Below, piece by piece: positions 25,776 to 34,197 of a DNA stretch of 64,000 bases (positions within the stretch are counted from its first letter, which is position 1; every line of letters begins with the position of its first letter). The position numbers were made by a program, and so were the translations under genes. Below the pieces are notes generated by a model. It was not told the DNA's origin. It saw only the letters and a program-made list of their open reading frames with translations, and did no database searches. This stretch comes from Lacticaseibacillus daqingensis (lineage in GTDB: Bacteria; Bacillota; Bacilli; Lactobacillales; Lactobacillaceae), in contig NZ_RHOH01000007.1 of assembly GCF_003946115.1 (NCBI RefSeq), forward strand, positions 89,800-153,799, given 5' to 3'.

Positions 25776-27635
25776 ATGAAACTTAACCGCGAAACCACTG
25801 CTTACCTGCTTGGCGCTGGCACCTTTCTGGTGTCCTTGGTCGTGCCCCCGGCGGCCCAGGCCGCGCTGGCCACCCTCGCCACGGGCCTGGCCGGCTACCA
25901 TGTGGCCTGGGAGGGCCTGCATGACACGGTGGTGCAGACCCAGGCCGCCCACCGCTTCACCCCCAACATTCACCTGCTGATGATCCTCGCCGCGCTCGGG
26001 GCACTCGCCATCGGGAGTCCCACCGAGGCCGCGCTGTTGATCCTGATTTTCGCCGGCGCCCACTTTCTGGAAGAATACGCTGAAAACAAGAGCCGCAGCG
26101 CGATCACCGCGCTGATGGCCATGGCACCGAACAATGCGCGGCGCTACACCGCAGGCGGCCGCGTCGAGGTGGTGGCCGTCGACGACTTAGCCGTGGGCGA
26201 CCGACTCCTGATTCAAAACGGTGCGCAGATCCCCATCGATGGCACCATTTTGACCGGTACCGGCGCCATCAACGAGGCCGCCATCAGCGGCGAGGCCATT
26301 CCGCGCGAAAAAGGGCCGGGCGACCCGGTGTTCGCCGGCACGCTGAACGGCAACCACCCCTTTGACATGACCGTGACCAAGGCCGCGTCAGACACCGTGT
26401 TCGCGCAGATCATCCGGCTCGTGGCGGCAGCGCAGAACACGCCGACCCAAACCGCCTCGATGATCCAGCGCTTCGAGCCGCGTTATGTGCGCTTGGTGCT
26501 TGCCGCCCTGCCACTCGTGCTTTTGGCTGGACCGCTTGGCTTTGGCTGGTCTTGGGCCACCAGCTGGTACCGCACCATCGGCTTTCTCGTGGCCGCCTCC
26601 CCGTGCGCCTTGGCGGCCAGCGCCGTCCCTGCCACCCTGGCCGGCATCACCACGCTGGCCAAAAACGGCGTGCTGTTCAAGGGCGGCCGCTACCTGGCCA
26701 ACCTCAAGCAGCTCAAGGCGATCGCGTTTGACAAAACCGGCACGCTGACCGCCGGCCATCCGAGCGTGACCGACGTGCGGTTCAGCGCCGCCGTGGTCGA
26801 AGCCGAGCTGTTGCCTGTCATCGTCGCGATGGAGCGTCAAAGCAACCACCCGCTGGCAGCGGCGATCGTCGCCCATTTTCCGACGGTCCCGCCGTGTGAC
26901 GTGACCGTGCACAGCCAGCTGGGCCAGGGGCTTTCCGCCACCGTTGCCGGCCACCAGTTCATCATCGGCAAGCCCGCCCGCTTTGCGCCTGTCCCGGCCG
27001 CGTGGCAGGCGCAGGTGGCCGCGCTCACCCATCAAGGCAAAACGGTCATTTTGATCGCCCGAGACGGGGTGGTGGTAGGCCTGATCGCCTTGCTAGACGC
27101 ACCCAAACCCAGCGCCAAGGGAGCCATCGACTACCTCAAGGCGCACGGTGTGACCCCGGTCATGATCACGGGTGACGCCCAGCCCACCGGCGCCGCCGTG
27201 GGGGCGAGCCTGGGCATCGACACCGTGTACGCCAACGTGATGCCGACTCAAAAAGCCAGCGTCATCAGCCGCCTGCAGGCCCATTTTGCCCCGCTCGCAA
27301 TGGTCGGCGACGGGGTCAACGATGCCCCGGCGCTGGCCAGCGCCGAAGTCGGCATCGCCATGGGCGCCGGCACCGATGTGGCCATTGACGTTGCCGACGT
27401 CGTGCTGGTCGACAACGACCTGGCGCGCCTCGCCTTTGCCCACCGAGTCTCACGCAAGCTCGACCGCATCGTGCGCGAGAACCTCGTTTTTGCCATGAGC
27501 GTGGTCGTGCTGCTGGTGGGGTTGAACGCTCTGCAGCTGACCAACATCGCGTGGGGCGTGGTGCTTCACGAAGGCAGTACCCTGCTCGTGATCCTGAACG
27601 GCCTGCGCCTGCTGCACATGCGCCGCGAGTCGTGA
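25776..27635 (+). CDS. P1B-4-type heavy-metal ATPase
   Basis: A 619-residue efflux ATPase with TM segments at the N-terminus and no metal-binding extension. SGEAIP is at 171-176, the metal-gating SPC at 275-277 (instead of CPC), the phosphorylated Asp319 in DKTGTLT, VGDGVNDAPAL in the hinge, and HEGSTLLVILNG in the last helices. SPC plus HEG(G/S)T is the P1B-4 signature, a group that exports Co2+, Fe2+ or Zn2+. ATG 25776 has GGAG 7-8 nt upstream. The ArsR gene 58 bp downstream should regulate it. Confidence 0.92.
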   Translation: MKLNRETTAYLLGAGTFLVSLVVPPAAQAALATLATGLAGYHVAWEGLHDTVVQTQAAHRFTPNIHLLMILAALGALAIGSPTEAALLILIFAGAHFLEEYAENKSRSAITALMAMAPNNARRYTAGGRVEVVAVDDLAVGDRLLIQNGAQIPIDGTILTGTGAINEAAISGEAIPREKGPGDPVFAGTLNGNHPFDMTVTKAASDTVFAQIIRLVAAAQNTPTQTASMIQRFEPRYVRLVLAALPLVLLAGPLGFGWSWATSWYRTIGFLVAASPCALAASAVPATLAGITTLAKNGVLFKGGRYLANLKQLKAIAFDKTGTLTAGHPSVTDVRFSAAVVEAELLPVIVAMERQSNHPLAAAIVAHFPTVPPCDVTVHSQLGQGLSATVAGHQFIIGKPARFAPVPAAWQAQVAALTHQGKTVILIARDGVVVGLIALLDAPKPSAKGAIDYLKAHGVTPVMITGDAQPTGAAVGASLGIDTVYANVMPTQKASVISRLQAHFAPLAMVGDGVNDAPALASAEVGIAMGAGTDVAIDVADVVLVDNDLARLAFAHRVSRKLDRIVRENLVFAMSVVVLLVGLNALQLTNIAWGVVLHEGSTLLVILNGLRLLHMRRES

Positions 27636-27693
27636 CCTACCGCCGCAAATCTGTTAGACTAACCGTTAGACAAACAAGGAGCGGTGACGGCAG

Positions 27694-28011
27694 ATGCATG
27701 AGCAAACAGACACGATTCCCACCGATGAGGACCTCCGCGAGGTGCTGGCAGTGTTCAAAACGATGAGCGATGCGACCCGCCTGCGGATCATCCTGACCAT
27801 CGCCGAGGGGCCGATCACCGTGACCGAGCTCGCCGAGCGCCTGGATTTGGGCCAATCGACCGTTTCCCACCAGCTGCGCCTGCTCAAGCAGGAGCGCCTG
27901 GTGCTGGGCGACCGTGACGGCAAGCAGATCTTCTACCGGCTCGTGGACGACCACGTCCTGGCGATTTACCACCTGACGCTGGCCCACATTCAGGAACGCC
28001 GGCAGCACTAA
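27694..28011 (+). CDS. ArsR/SmtB metal-sensing repressor (CzrA-like)
   Basis: A 105-residue winged-helix protein. The recognition helix is in DLGQSTVSHQLRLLKQERLV. The alpha5 metal site is complete: Asp85, His87, His98 and Glu101 (DxHx10HxxE). The alpha3 cysteine pair of CadC/ArsR is absent, so a Zn/Co-type sensor of the CzrA/SmtB kind is likely. AAGGAG lies upstream of ATG 27694. Confidence 0.92.
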   Translation: MHEQTDTIPTDEDLREVLAVFKTMSDATRLRIILTIAEGPITVTELAERLDLGQSTVSHQLRLLKQERLVLGDRDGKQIFYRLVDDHVLAIYHLTLAHIQERRQH

Positions 28012-28014
28012 CGC

Positions 28015-28068
28015 AATCGGCATCCCACGCTTGCCCGGGCATTTCGGGCGGCGGCGGATGCCGATTTT
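28015..28068 (+). terminator. terminator after the ArsR gene
   Basis: AATCGGCATCC pairs with GGATGCCGATT, followed by TTTTGG; the long loop contains GCCCGGGCATTTCGGGC, itself a small hairpin. Confidence 0.75.
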
Positions 28069-28074
28069 GGTGGG

Positions 28075-28716
28075 TCAGTGACGCCGGATGAGGCCCCACG
28101 CCCCGGCCGCCAGCAGGAGCACCACCGCTGGGCCGCCGAGCAAAACGGCCCGCTGCGTCCGCGCATTTTGCCGGTTCAGGGCCCGGATCGCAGCCGCCTG
28201 TTGCCGCGTTGCGCGCGCCGTTGACGCGCGCTCAGGCACCACCCGGGCCGCCGGCGTGGCCTTGGGGTCAAGCTTGGGCAGTGCCGACTGGGCAAACTGG
28301 AAGTCGATGGGTTGCTGCGCGGCGTAGACTCCGGCCACATTGATGGCAATGGTGGCCTTGATGCGGCGGTCAAGGGCGGCCGTTTGAAACGCGTAAGTGT
28401 AGTCGTACTGCCCGCCATGGCGCGTCTTCGTCACGTTGGCCGGACCGCTGCCGTCAATTGCCAGCACGGTGACCGGCCACTTACCGAGGCTGGCACTGGT
28501 GCGGATCGTCATCGTGACCAAGTACTGACCGCCGTTGGCCACCACGGTTGCCGGCTGGACAAAATACTGCGTCGCCATCGAGGCGTGCGCGGTGCCACTG
28601 GTCAGCGCCTGGTACCCGACACTGGCCGCCTGCACCGGTTGCGCGCGGTGGGTCAGCGTCAGGCCCGCCAGTAAAGCCAACAAAACCAGCCAACTGCTAA
28701 GCGTTTTGTGCATCAT
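28075..28716 (-). CDS. NEAT-domain surface protein, single domain
   Basis: A 213-residue protein with a signal peptide (SWLVLLALLAGLTLTHRAQPVQA), one NEAT-type domain (about residues 30-140, from YQALTSGTAHASMATQYF to IDFQF), a charged linker and a C-terminal membrane helix (AVLLGGPAVVLLLAAGAWGLI) with RRH. No LPxTG, so anchoring is by the helix. NEAT domains bind or relay haem. Start at the ATG pair 28716/28713 after AAGGAGG. It overlaps the end of the larger NEAT gene by 20 bp, so the two are coupled. Confidence 0.8.
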   Translation of the reverse strand: MMHKTLSSWLVLLALLAGLTLTHRAQPVQAASVGYQALTSGTAHASMATQYFVQPATVVANGGQYLVTMTIRTSASLGKWPVTVLAIDGSGPANVTKTRHGGQYDYTYAFQTAALDRRIKATIAINVAGVYAAQQPIDFQFAQSALPKLDPKATPAARVVPERASTARATRQQAAAIRALNRQNARTQRAVLLGGPAVVLLLAAGAWGLIRRH

Positions 28717-30631
28717 GCACGCCCTCCTTGCCGTGTTTCTGGCGCCACTTAATGACGCCGGTCGCCCCAATGATCGCCAGGCTGGCAAGGCCGAACCCGC
28801 CCAGCTCCGCAACGATCGGGTAGTGTTTGAGCGCCGGCAACTTCACCGGCTGCGCCGCTTGCACCCCGCGGAGGCGCGGCTCGCTCGGCTGCTTGGCGAT
28901 CTGAATCGGGGCTAACCCGCCGCTGGCCGATGCCGGGGTTGCCGTAGCGGCCGCCGCGGTGCCCTTGCCCGTGAACGTCAGCCACAGCGTAAAGGACTGC
29001 CCGGTGATGCCCGCCATCGGCACCCGCATCGTGATCACCATCGGCAGCGGCTGATCCAGGGCCGTGGCGGACTGAATCAAAAAGCCGAACTGCCAGACAT
29101 CGCGGCCGGCGCTGACCCGGTGCGTGGTGGCCACGACCGAGGCGCCGTTGACCGACACTGGGGTGAACTGCACCAGCCCGGCGGTGGCGGTCACCGTCAG
29201 CAGCACCTTGTAGCCGCTTGGCGTTTGCACCACCTGCGCAGTGTGCGTGAAGTACGCGTTAGCCGTGGACAACGCACTGCGCGCAGCGTTCCACACGGTG
29301 TAGCCAACGGTTTGCGTCGCCAAGCCCGCGGTCAACACGTGCTGCCCTGTGCCCACTGTGGCCGCCGCGGCCACGGGTTGCGCCACTGCCCCGGCCTCAG
29401 TCACCGGCAGATCGATCAGAAAGAAGGCCGGCTGCGTCATCTGCGTGCCATCCGGCAGCGTCAGTGCAAACGTCACCGGCACCGGGCGGCTCAGCGCGGC
29501 TGTGGGCAGGGTGAACACCAAGTCGGCTGCGTTGCCGTGCTGCGCCGTCACCTGTGCCAACTGGCCCGCAACGCGCAACTGCCGCAGGTATAGCGCGCCA
29601 GTGGTGGGCAGCGTGAGGGTCGTCTCGGCACCGTGCGCTTGCGTCGTCGCCGTTTGCGCGAGAAACTGCTGGGCGGCGGATGGCTGGCCTGTCAGCTGAC
29701 CGTTCACCGACTGGTAGACGCGGATGCCCACCGTGCCCGGCGCGGGCGGCGGCGTGGGGTGAACCGGCATGGTGGCGGCAGGGGCCGATTGCGCCGGGTC
29801 GGTGACCGCACTCGGCGGCTCATCGGGCGCCGCATCAGCCGTTCCAGGGGCTACGGCCGGCAGCAGCGGCGTCGCGAACACCAAGTCCGCCTGCTGCGTC
29901 ATGTTGATCACCACCATGGTCATTGTGGCCACCACGGTTGCCGTGGCGAAGCTTTGGTCCACCGTCAGCACCAGGTCCGCCCCGCCGGCGGCCGTGGGCG
30001 TGATCGTCGCTGCCTGGTCGCCCACGGTGAAGGTCTTCAGCATGCTGCCGTTTTTGGCCATGTGCAGGGTCACCGTGGTCGGCTGCCCGACCGTTGCCGT
30101 CACCGTTGCACTGCCGGTGAAAAAGCCGTTGGCCAGCGAGGGCTGCGTGGTGCCGTGCTTATTCAGCTGAAAGGCAACTGCGTGAGTGCTGACCGCCGGC
30201 GTCGATGGCGCCAGCGCAGCGTCAAACACCAGGTCCGCCTGCTGCGTCATCCCCATCACCTGAATGGTGACGCGCACGCGGGCCGTCGCAAACGCGTCAT
30301 CGACTGGCAGCGTAAAGTCCGCCGTGTCCGCGCCGGTGCTAGTAATTGTGGCGGTTTGGCTGGCGGTTTTCAGTGCCGTCACTAGGCTGGCATTGCGACT
30401 CAGGTGCAGCGTTACCGCCGTCACCCGGCCGTCCGCGGCCTGGGTCAAGGTCGCCTGCCCGGTGAAAAAGCCGTTGGCGAGCGAAGGCTGCGTGGTGCCC
30501 GCCTTGTCCATCTGATAGCCCACCGTTGCCGGTGCTGCCGCGTGCACCGGCCGCGCCGCCAATGCCCCGAGCATCACGCCGACTAACACAGTGAGCGCCA
30601 CCCATAACCGCACGATTTTCGTTCCTGTCAT
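28697..30631 (-). CDS. multi-NEAT-domain surface protein
   Basis: A 644-residue exported protein with a signal peptide ending ARPVHAAA. Two closely similar NEAT repeats at about 36-137 and 150-252 share KxGTTQPSLANGFFTG and end in MTQQADLVF. Two more divergent repeats follow at about 310-400 and 435-555. A Pro/Ala linker and a C-terminal membrane helix (FGLASLAIIGATGVI) with a basic tail anchor it; no LPxTG. With the downstream NEAT protein it could form a haem capture and relay pair, but no haem permease or oxygenase is in the window. Confidence 0.8.
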   Translation of the reverse strand: MTGTKIVRLWVALTVLVGVMLGALAARPVHAAAPATVGYQMDKAGTTQPSLANGFFTGQATLTQAADGRVTAVTLHLSRNASLVTALKTASQTATITSTGADTADFTLPVDDAFATARVRVTIQVMGMTQQADLVFDAALAPSTPAVSTHAVAFQLNKHGTTQPSLANGFFTGSATVTATVGQPTTVTLHMAKNGSMLKTFTVGDQAATITPTAAGGADLVLTVDQSFATATVVATMTMVVINMTQQADLVFATPLLPAVAPGTADAAPDEPPSAVTDPAQSAPAATMPVHPTPPPAPGTVGIRVYQSVNGQLTGQPSAAQQFLAQTATTQAHGAETTLTLPTTGALYLRQLRVAGQLAQVTAQHGNAADLVFTLPTAALSRPVPVTFALTLPDGTQMTQPAFFLIDLPVTEAGAVAQPVAAAATVGTGQHVLTAGLATQTVGYTVWNAARSALSTANAYFTHTAQVVQTPSGYKVLLTVTATAGLVQFTPVSVNGASVVATTHRVSAGRDVWQFGFLIQSATALDQPLPMVITMRVPMAGITGQSFTLWLTFTGKGTAAAATATPASASGGLAPIQIAKQPSEPRLRGVQAAQPVKLPALKHYPIVAELGGFGLASLAIIGATGVIKWRQKHGKEGVHDAQNA

Positions 30632-30700
30632 CCACTTGCCCCGCTTCTGCGCCGCACGCTCAACCGCATCGGGTCACGCCCAAAGCCGCCAAGTCAAAGA

Positions 30701-30749
30701 TAAAGCGCTTTAATACCCCGATTATCAGCAAGTCGGTAAGCGGTGTCAA
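30701..30749 (-). promoter_or_regulatory. NEAT operon promoter and palindrome
   Basis: TTGACA (30744-30749), 17-nt spacer, GATAAT (30721-30726). The perfect palindrome TAAAGCGCTTTA (30701-30712) sits at the expected transcription start and could be an operator; it matches cre at only 11 of 14 positions. I saw no clear Fur box. Confidence 0.7.
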
Positions 30750-30851
30750 TGCAATGACAGATCGAGGTAAGAAATGAAACAGATTGCCCCCCACTTGCCC
30801 GGTGCGGCATCAGGTGCGACAATGAACGCAACCACAACCCGGAGGTGCGCC

Positions 30852-31253
30852 ATGCCCAAAATTTACTTTCTGTGCACCGGTAACACCTGCCGCAGCCAAA
30901 TGGCGGAAGGCGTTGCCCGCCACCTGCTGGATGCCAGTTGGACGGTGCAAAGCGCCGGGCTCACACCGCAGCGCCTGAACCCCAACGCCGTGCGCGCAAT
31001 GGCCGAGGTGGGCCTCGACATCTCGGCCCAACGCGCCAAACCGATCGATCCCACCTTTTTGGCCAGTGCTGACCTTGTCGTCACCCTGTGCGGTGATGCC
31101 CGGGACCAATGCCCCACCACCCCACCACACGTCACGCGCGTGCACTGGCCGCTGCCGGATCCAGCGCTTTCCACCGGCGATGACGCGACGGTCATGGCCG
31201 TTTTTCGCCAGGTACGCGACGAGATCAGTCGGCGCGTGGCAGCGCTCGCTTGA
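30852..31253 (+). CDS. low-molecular-weight phosphatase-fold arsenate reductase-like protein
   Basis: A 133-residue protein with the phosphatase loop CTGNTCRS (Cys8, Arg14) and the downstream pair Cys80/Cys87 in [10 protein letters not shown]. These three cysteines are the redox relay of thioredoxin-linked ArsC of the pI258 type, so reduction of arsenate is the best guess. Asp in PLPDP would be the general acid. ATG 30852 has GGAGG 6 nt upstream. No arsB/acr3 or ars regulator is next to it. Confidence 0.85.
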   Translation: MPKIYFLCTGNTCRSQMAEGVARHLLDASWTVQSAGLTPQRLNPNAVRAMAEVGLDISAQRAKPIDPTFLASADLVVTLCGDARDQCPTTPPHVTRVHWPLPDPALSTGDDATVMAVFRQVRDEISRRVAALA

Positions 31254-31266
31254 TCGCAACCACACC

Positions 31267-31306
31267 AAAAAACCGAAGCGACTGGTGATCAGCCACTTCG
31301 GTTTTT
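31267..31306. terminator. terminator after the arsenate reductase-like gene
   Basis: AAACCGAAG pairs with CTTCGGTTT, with CTG/CAG inside the loop, A-run on the left and T-run on the right; it can work in both directions. Confidence 0.85.
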
Positions 31307-31446
31307 CTATCGCCAATCGCGTCACGTGGTGTTGACCGACTGCGCGCCTCTCCCAGCCGCCGTCCCCCCGAACCAAGCGGCCAACCGGTGCGCAATCCTC
31401 AGTATGGCACATCCCCTGTGCACGATTTGAACAGCACGCCCCGCCG

Positions 31447-32763
31447 TTAGCCGATCGCCACGGCAAACTTCATCAGGTTGTACGCCGCCATGAAGGTGCT
31501 CTGGCTGATCCAGTACGTGCCGTTGGCCGGGTCCACCACGTGAAAACTGCCGGCTCGGTAGCCATCCAGCGTGACCACGTGGGCGTTGTTGACGCCGCGG
31601 CTCCACGCGTAGCTGCCCCACCGCGGCGCGTTGTAGTGGTTGACGATCCACACCACCACCGGTTTGTTTTGATCGATGGCCGCCACGAAGCCGGCGCTGT
31701 CCGTGCCGCTGATATTGGTCGCGGTCCCGTACTGGCTGATCCACGGCACGAAGGCACTGGGGAAAATCGACTGGTAAAGGGGCCCATCCGCGATCTTGAA
31801 CGGGCTGTAAACGAACCCGTGGTACGGATTATCGTCGGCCGCGATCGGCATCGTGTTGAGGAAGCTGACCAGGTTGTAGCCGGTCGCTTGCCCGTGATAA
31901 TGCAGCGCCTCCAGCGCACTGGCCCCTTCACACCCCATCGGCGCCCCCGCCGCATACTGATCGATCCGCGCAACGCCCAGCACCTTGCTGGCGGCCGGCG
32001 TCGTGGCCGGCGCAGCCGCTTGCGTCGATGGTGCGGTGGCCGTTTGCGCTACAGCAGCCGCAGCCTTGGCCGCAGCCGCTGCTTTGGCCTTGGCGTCAGC
32101 GGCGGCCTGGGCCGCCTGGGCCGCCGCGGCATGCAACTGATCGCGCTTGGCCGTTGCCAGCGGACTGTACTTCGCCACGAACCCCGGGGCTTTGAGCGCC
32201 TGGATCGCCGTCAGCACATCGGCTGCCGCCGCTTCCGTTTGGGCCGCCGCCAGCTGGTGGACCAGGTTCAGCTCCGTGGTGACCAGCGCCACACGCGCGG
32301 CGATTCGCTTAGCGTACTTCGGCTTGGCCGCCTGAACCGCCTTGAACGCCGCCTGCAGCGGTGCTGGGTCAAACTGTTCGTCACGCAACGTGTCCTGTGC
32401 ATCCAGCGCTTGCGCTAACGTCGTCTGTACCGTCAAGATCTGTTTGGCCGCCTGCACGTTTTGGCGCGCCGTGGTCAGCCGCTTCCGCTGGGCGGCCGTC
32501 AGCTTTTTTTGCTGCGCGGTCGCCGCCTTCTGCGCCGTGGTGACTTTCGCCAGCGCCGTCGCGGTCAGCCCCTTGCTCGGCTGCGTGGCCGCGCGGTTCG
32601 CATAGAGTGTCGCCACCGCCTGCTCAAAGTGCGTGAGCCGTTCAACGGCCGCTGACGCGTGCGGCGCCGGCTGCGACTTGGGCGCGCACCCGCCCAGAAG
32701 CAACGCCAGCCCGAGCCCTAATCCCAAGGCAGCCAGTGCCTGCCAGTGTTTGACCCATGTCAT
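31447..32763 (-). CDS. C39-like peptidase lipoprotein
   Basis: A 438-residue lipoprotein with lipobox LLGGC near residue 26. Residues about 45-270 are helical and Ala/Lys/Gln-rich, probably a coiled stalk crossing the wall. The C-terminal domain (about 275-438) is a papain-like fold of the peptidase C39-like type (PF13529): Cys in PMGCEGASALEALHYHG, His in NNAHVVTLDGYR and Asp in HVVDPANGTYW. Function unknown; extracellular peptide or peptidoglycan processing are both possible. ATG 32763 follows GAGGG. Confidence 0.82.
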   Translation of the reverse strand: MTWVKHWQALAALGLGLGLALLLGGCAPKSQPAPHASAAVERLTHFEQAVATLYANRAATQPSKGLTATALAKVTTAQKAATAQQKKLTAAQRKRLTTARQNVQAAKQILTVQTTLAQALDAQDTLRDEQFDPAPLQAAFKAVQAAKPKYAKRIAARVALVTTELNLVHQLAAAQTEAAAADVLTAIQALKAPGFVAKYSPLATAKRDQLHAAAAQAAQAAADAKAKAAAAAKAAAAVAQTATAPSTQAAAPATTPAASKVLGVARIDQYAAGAPMGCEGASALEALHYHGQATGYNLVSFLNTMPIAADDNPYHGFVYSPFKIADGPLYQSIFPSAFVPWISQYGTATNISGTDSAGFVAAIDQNKPVVVWIVNHYNAPRWGSYAWSRGVNNAHVVTLDGYRAGSFHVVDPANGTYWISQSTFMAAYNLMKFAVAIG

Positions 32764-32847
32764 CGTTTTTCCCTCACAATCGTGTCGGTGCCTGCAGCGC
32801 ACCATTGCCTGTAGTGTACCAGCCGCAGTGTGCGTTATTTGCACAGG

Positions 32848-33873
32848 TCACTGCGCCCCGTAGCTCGCCAGCGTCCACTGCATTCGCGTGATGACATAAT
32901 CCCGCAGCGCGGTCGGCTCAATCACCTTGAGCATGTGCGCCTGCTGCAACAACCACATTCGGATCCCGTAGCCGTCGTTCACTTCAATGGCGAACCGAAC
33001 CCGCTGCTGCGTCCATCCCGGCCAAGTCGGCCAGTTCGCCTCAGGCACGGGGGTGGCCAGCTGCTTGGCCTGGGGAAACCGATCGCGCACGTACTGCGGG
33101 TCCGAGAAGTAATCGATCACCAGCGTCACCGGATTGCCCAAGAACGGCAGCGCCGTGTGCTGGCGCAAGCGCCCGGTTTCCAACCGCTGGGCCTGCGATG
33201 GCGCCGCCGCCCGCCCCACCCGGCGCACCGCGGTCATCGACGTGAGCGCAAACTTATGCAACCGCGTCACATCGAGGTCGTCATAGGCGCTTTCGCACCC
33301 GGACGTCATGAAGAAGTACAAGTCGGCAAAAAACACCGCAGTCGGCACCCGCTCCAGCACCACGGCTTGGCCGTTGAACGTATACGTGAACCGGAGCCGC
33401 GCATGCTCGCGAATCGCCTGCACCACCACTGCCAGCGTGGCGAGCACCGATTCGGCCGCCTCATCCGGGACCCCGCGGTACTGCTGCCAATCGCTTTGAA
33501 GCAACGGCTTCAGCGCCGCTGCTTCCACCTGCCCCAACAACGCCTGCAGAATCGGAGCCATCTCCGTGTTGCTCAGCCCCCGACTGGCCAGCAAAATCTG
33601 GCCCACCGCCAACCGCTGTGTCGGTGTCAAGGCCACCGCGCTGCGCTGCTTGAGCTGGTACGTGCCGCGGCCTGCCGCCGTGCTGATCTGAAACTGCTCA
33701 GCCAGCCCCGCCTCTGCGATCATCGCGCGAATCTCGCGAATATCGCGCTGCACCGAACTTTCCGAGCACTGAAACTCACTTGCAAGCGCGGTTTTGGTCA
33801 GCGCCGCCCCAGTAAAAAGGCGGAGCATGATCATCACCGTCCGTTTGCTCCCCCGCAAGCCTCCTGTCGCCAT
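32848..33873 (-). CDS. WYL-domain transcriptional regulator
   Basis: A 341-residue protein with a DeoR-type helix-turn-helix (LASEFQCSESSVQRDIREIRAMI) and a WYL-type ligand-binding region (about 140-330; VPTAVFFADLYFFMTSGCES is the area corresponding to the WYL motif). WYL regulators often sit beside CRISPR and other defence loci and sense nucleic-acid ligands. Here it is the first gene beyond the trailer end of the array, but its only visible partner is the C39-like gene downstream. ATG 33873 has GGAGG 8 nt upstream. Confidence 0.82.
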   Translation of the reverse strand: MATGGLRGSKRTVMIMLRLFTGAALTKTALASEFQCSESSVQRDIREIRAMIAEAGLAEQFQISTAAGRGTYQLKQRSAVALTPTQRLAVGQILLASRGLSNTEMAPILQALLGQVEAAALKPLLQSDWQQYRGVPDEAAESVLATLAVVVQAIREHARLRFTYTFNGQAVVLERVPTAVFFADLYFFMTSGCESAYDDLDVTRLHKFALTSMTAVRRVGRAAAPSQAQRLETGRLRQHTALPFLGNPVTLVIDYFSDPQYVRDRFPQAKQLATPVPEANWPTWPGWTQQRVRFAIEVNDGYGIRMWLLQQAHMLKVIEPTALRDYVITRMQWTLASYGAQ

Positions 33874-33965
33874 CCGTTCCACCTCCAGTTTGTTGCCCTA
33901 ATTGTCCGCTACCGCCGCGTGCACGTCAATCCGCGAGGCGCGCGGGATTACAGGCGACTGAACGA

Positions 33966-34108
33966 GTTTCAGGGAAAACGACACACGGCCAATGCAAAAA
34001 TTGGCGCGAAGCAGGGGCAAAAACGCGATCGACCGAGTGTTCACGCCTCCACTTAAATTTAACACCGCGTTAAATTTTTAATTTTCCGCGTGTCCTTTTG
34101 CCTGAAAC
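33966..34108. repeat. inverted-repeat (MITE-like) element, left copy
   Basis: The arms GTTTCAGGGAAAACGACACA (33966 onward) and the right arm ending CCTGAAAC (34108) are inverted copies with a few mismatches over about 36 bp. An inner palindrome AAATTTAAC/GTTAAATTT lies near the right arm. No coding frame. A related element of almost the same length (142 bp) lies at 58421-58562, beyond the other end of the CRISPR-cas block. Confidence 0.65.
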
Positions 34109-34197
34109 GTGACGTCTTACGGTAGTACGGTCGGCCCGCGAGTCTTGGCGCCCCTTGCATCGCGCAACTCAACCACCAGACGAAACTGACGAATGAT

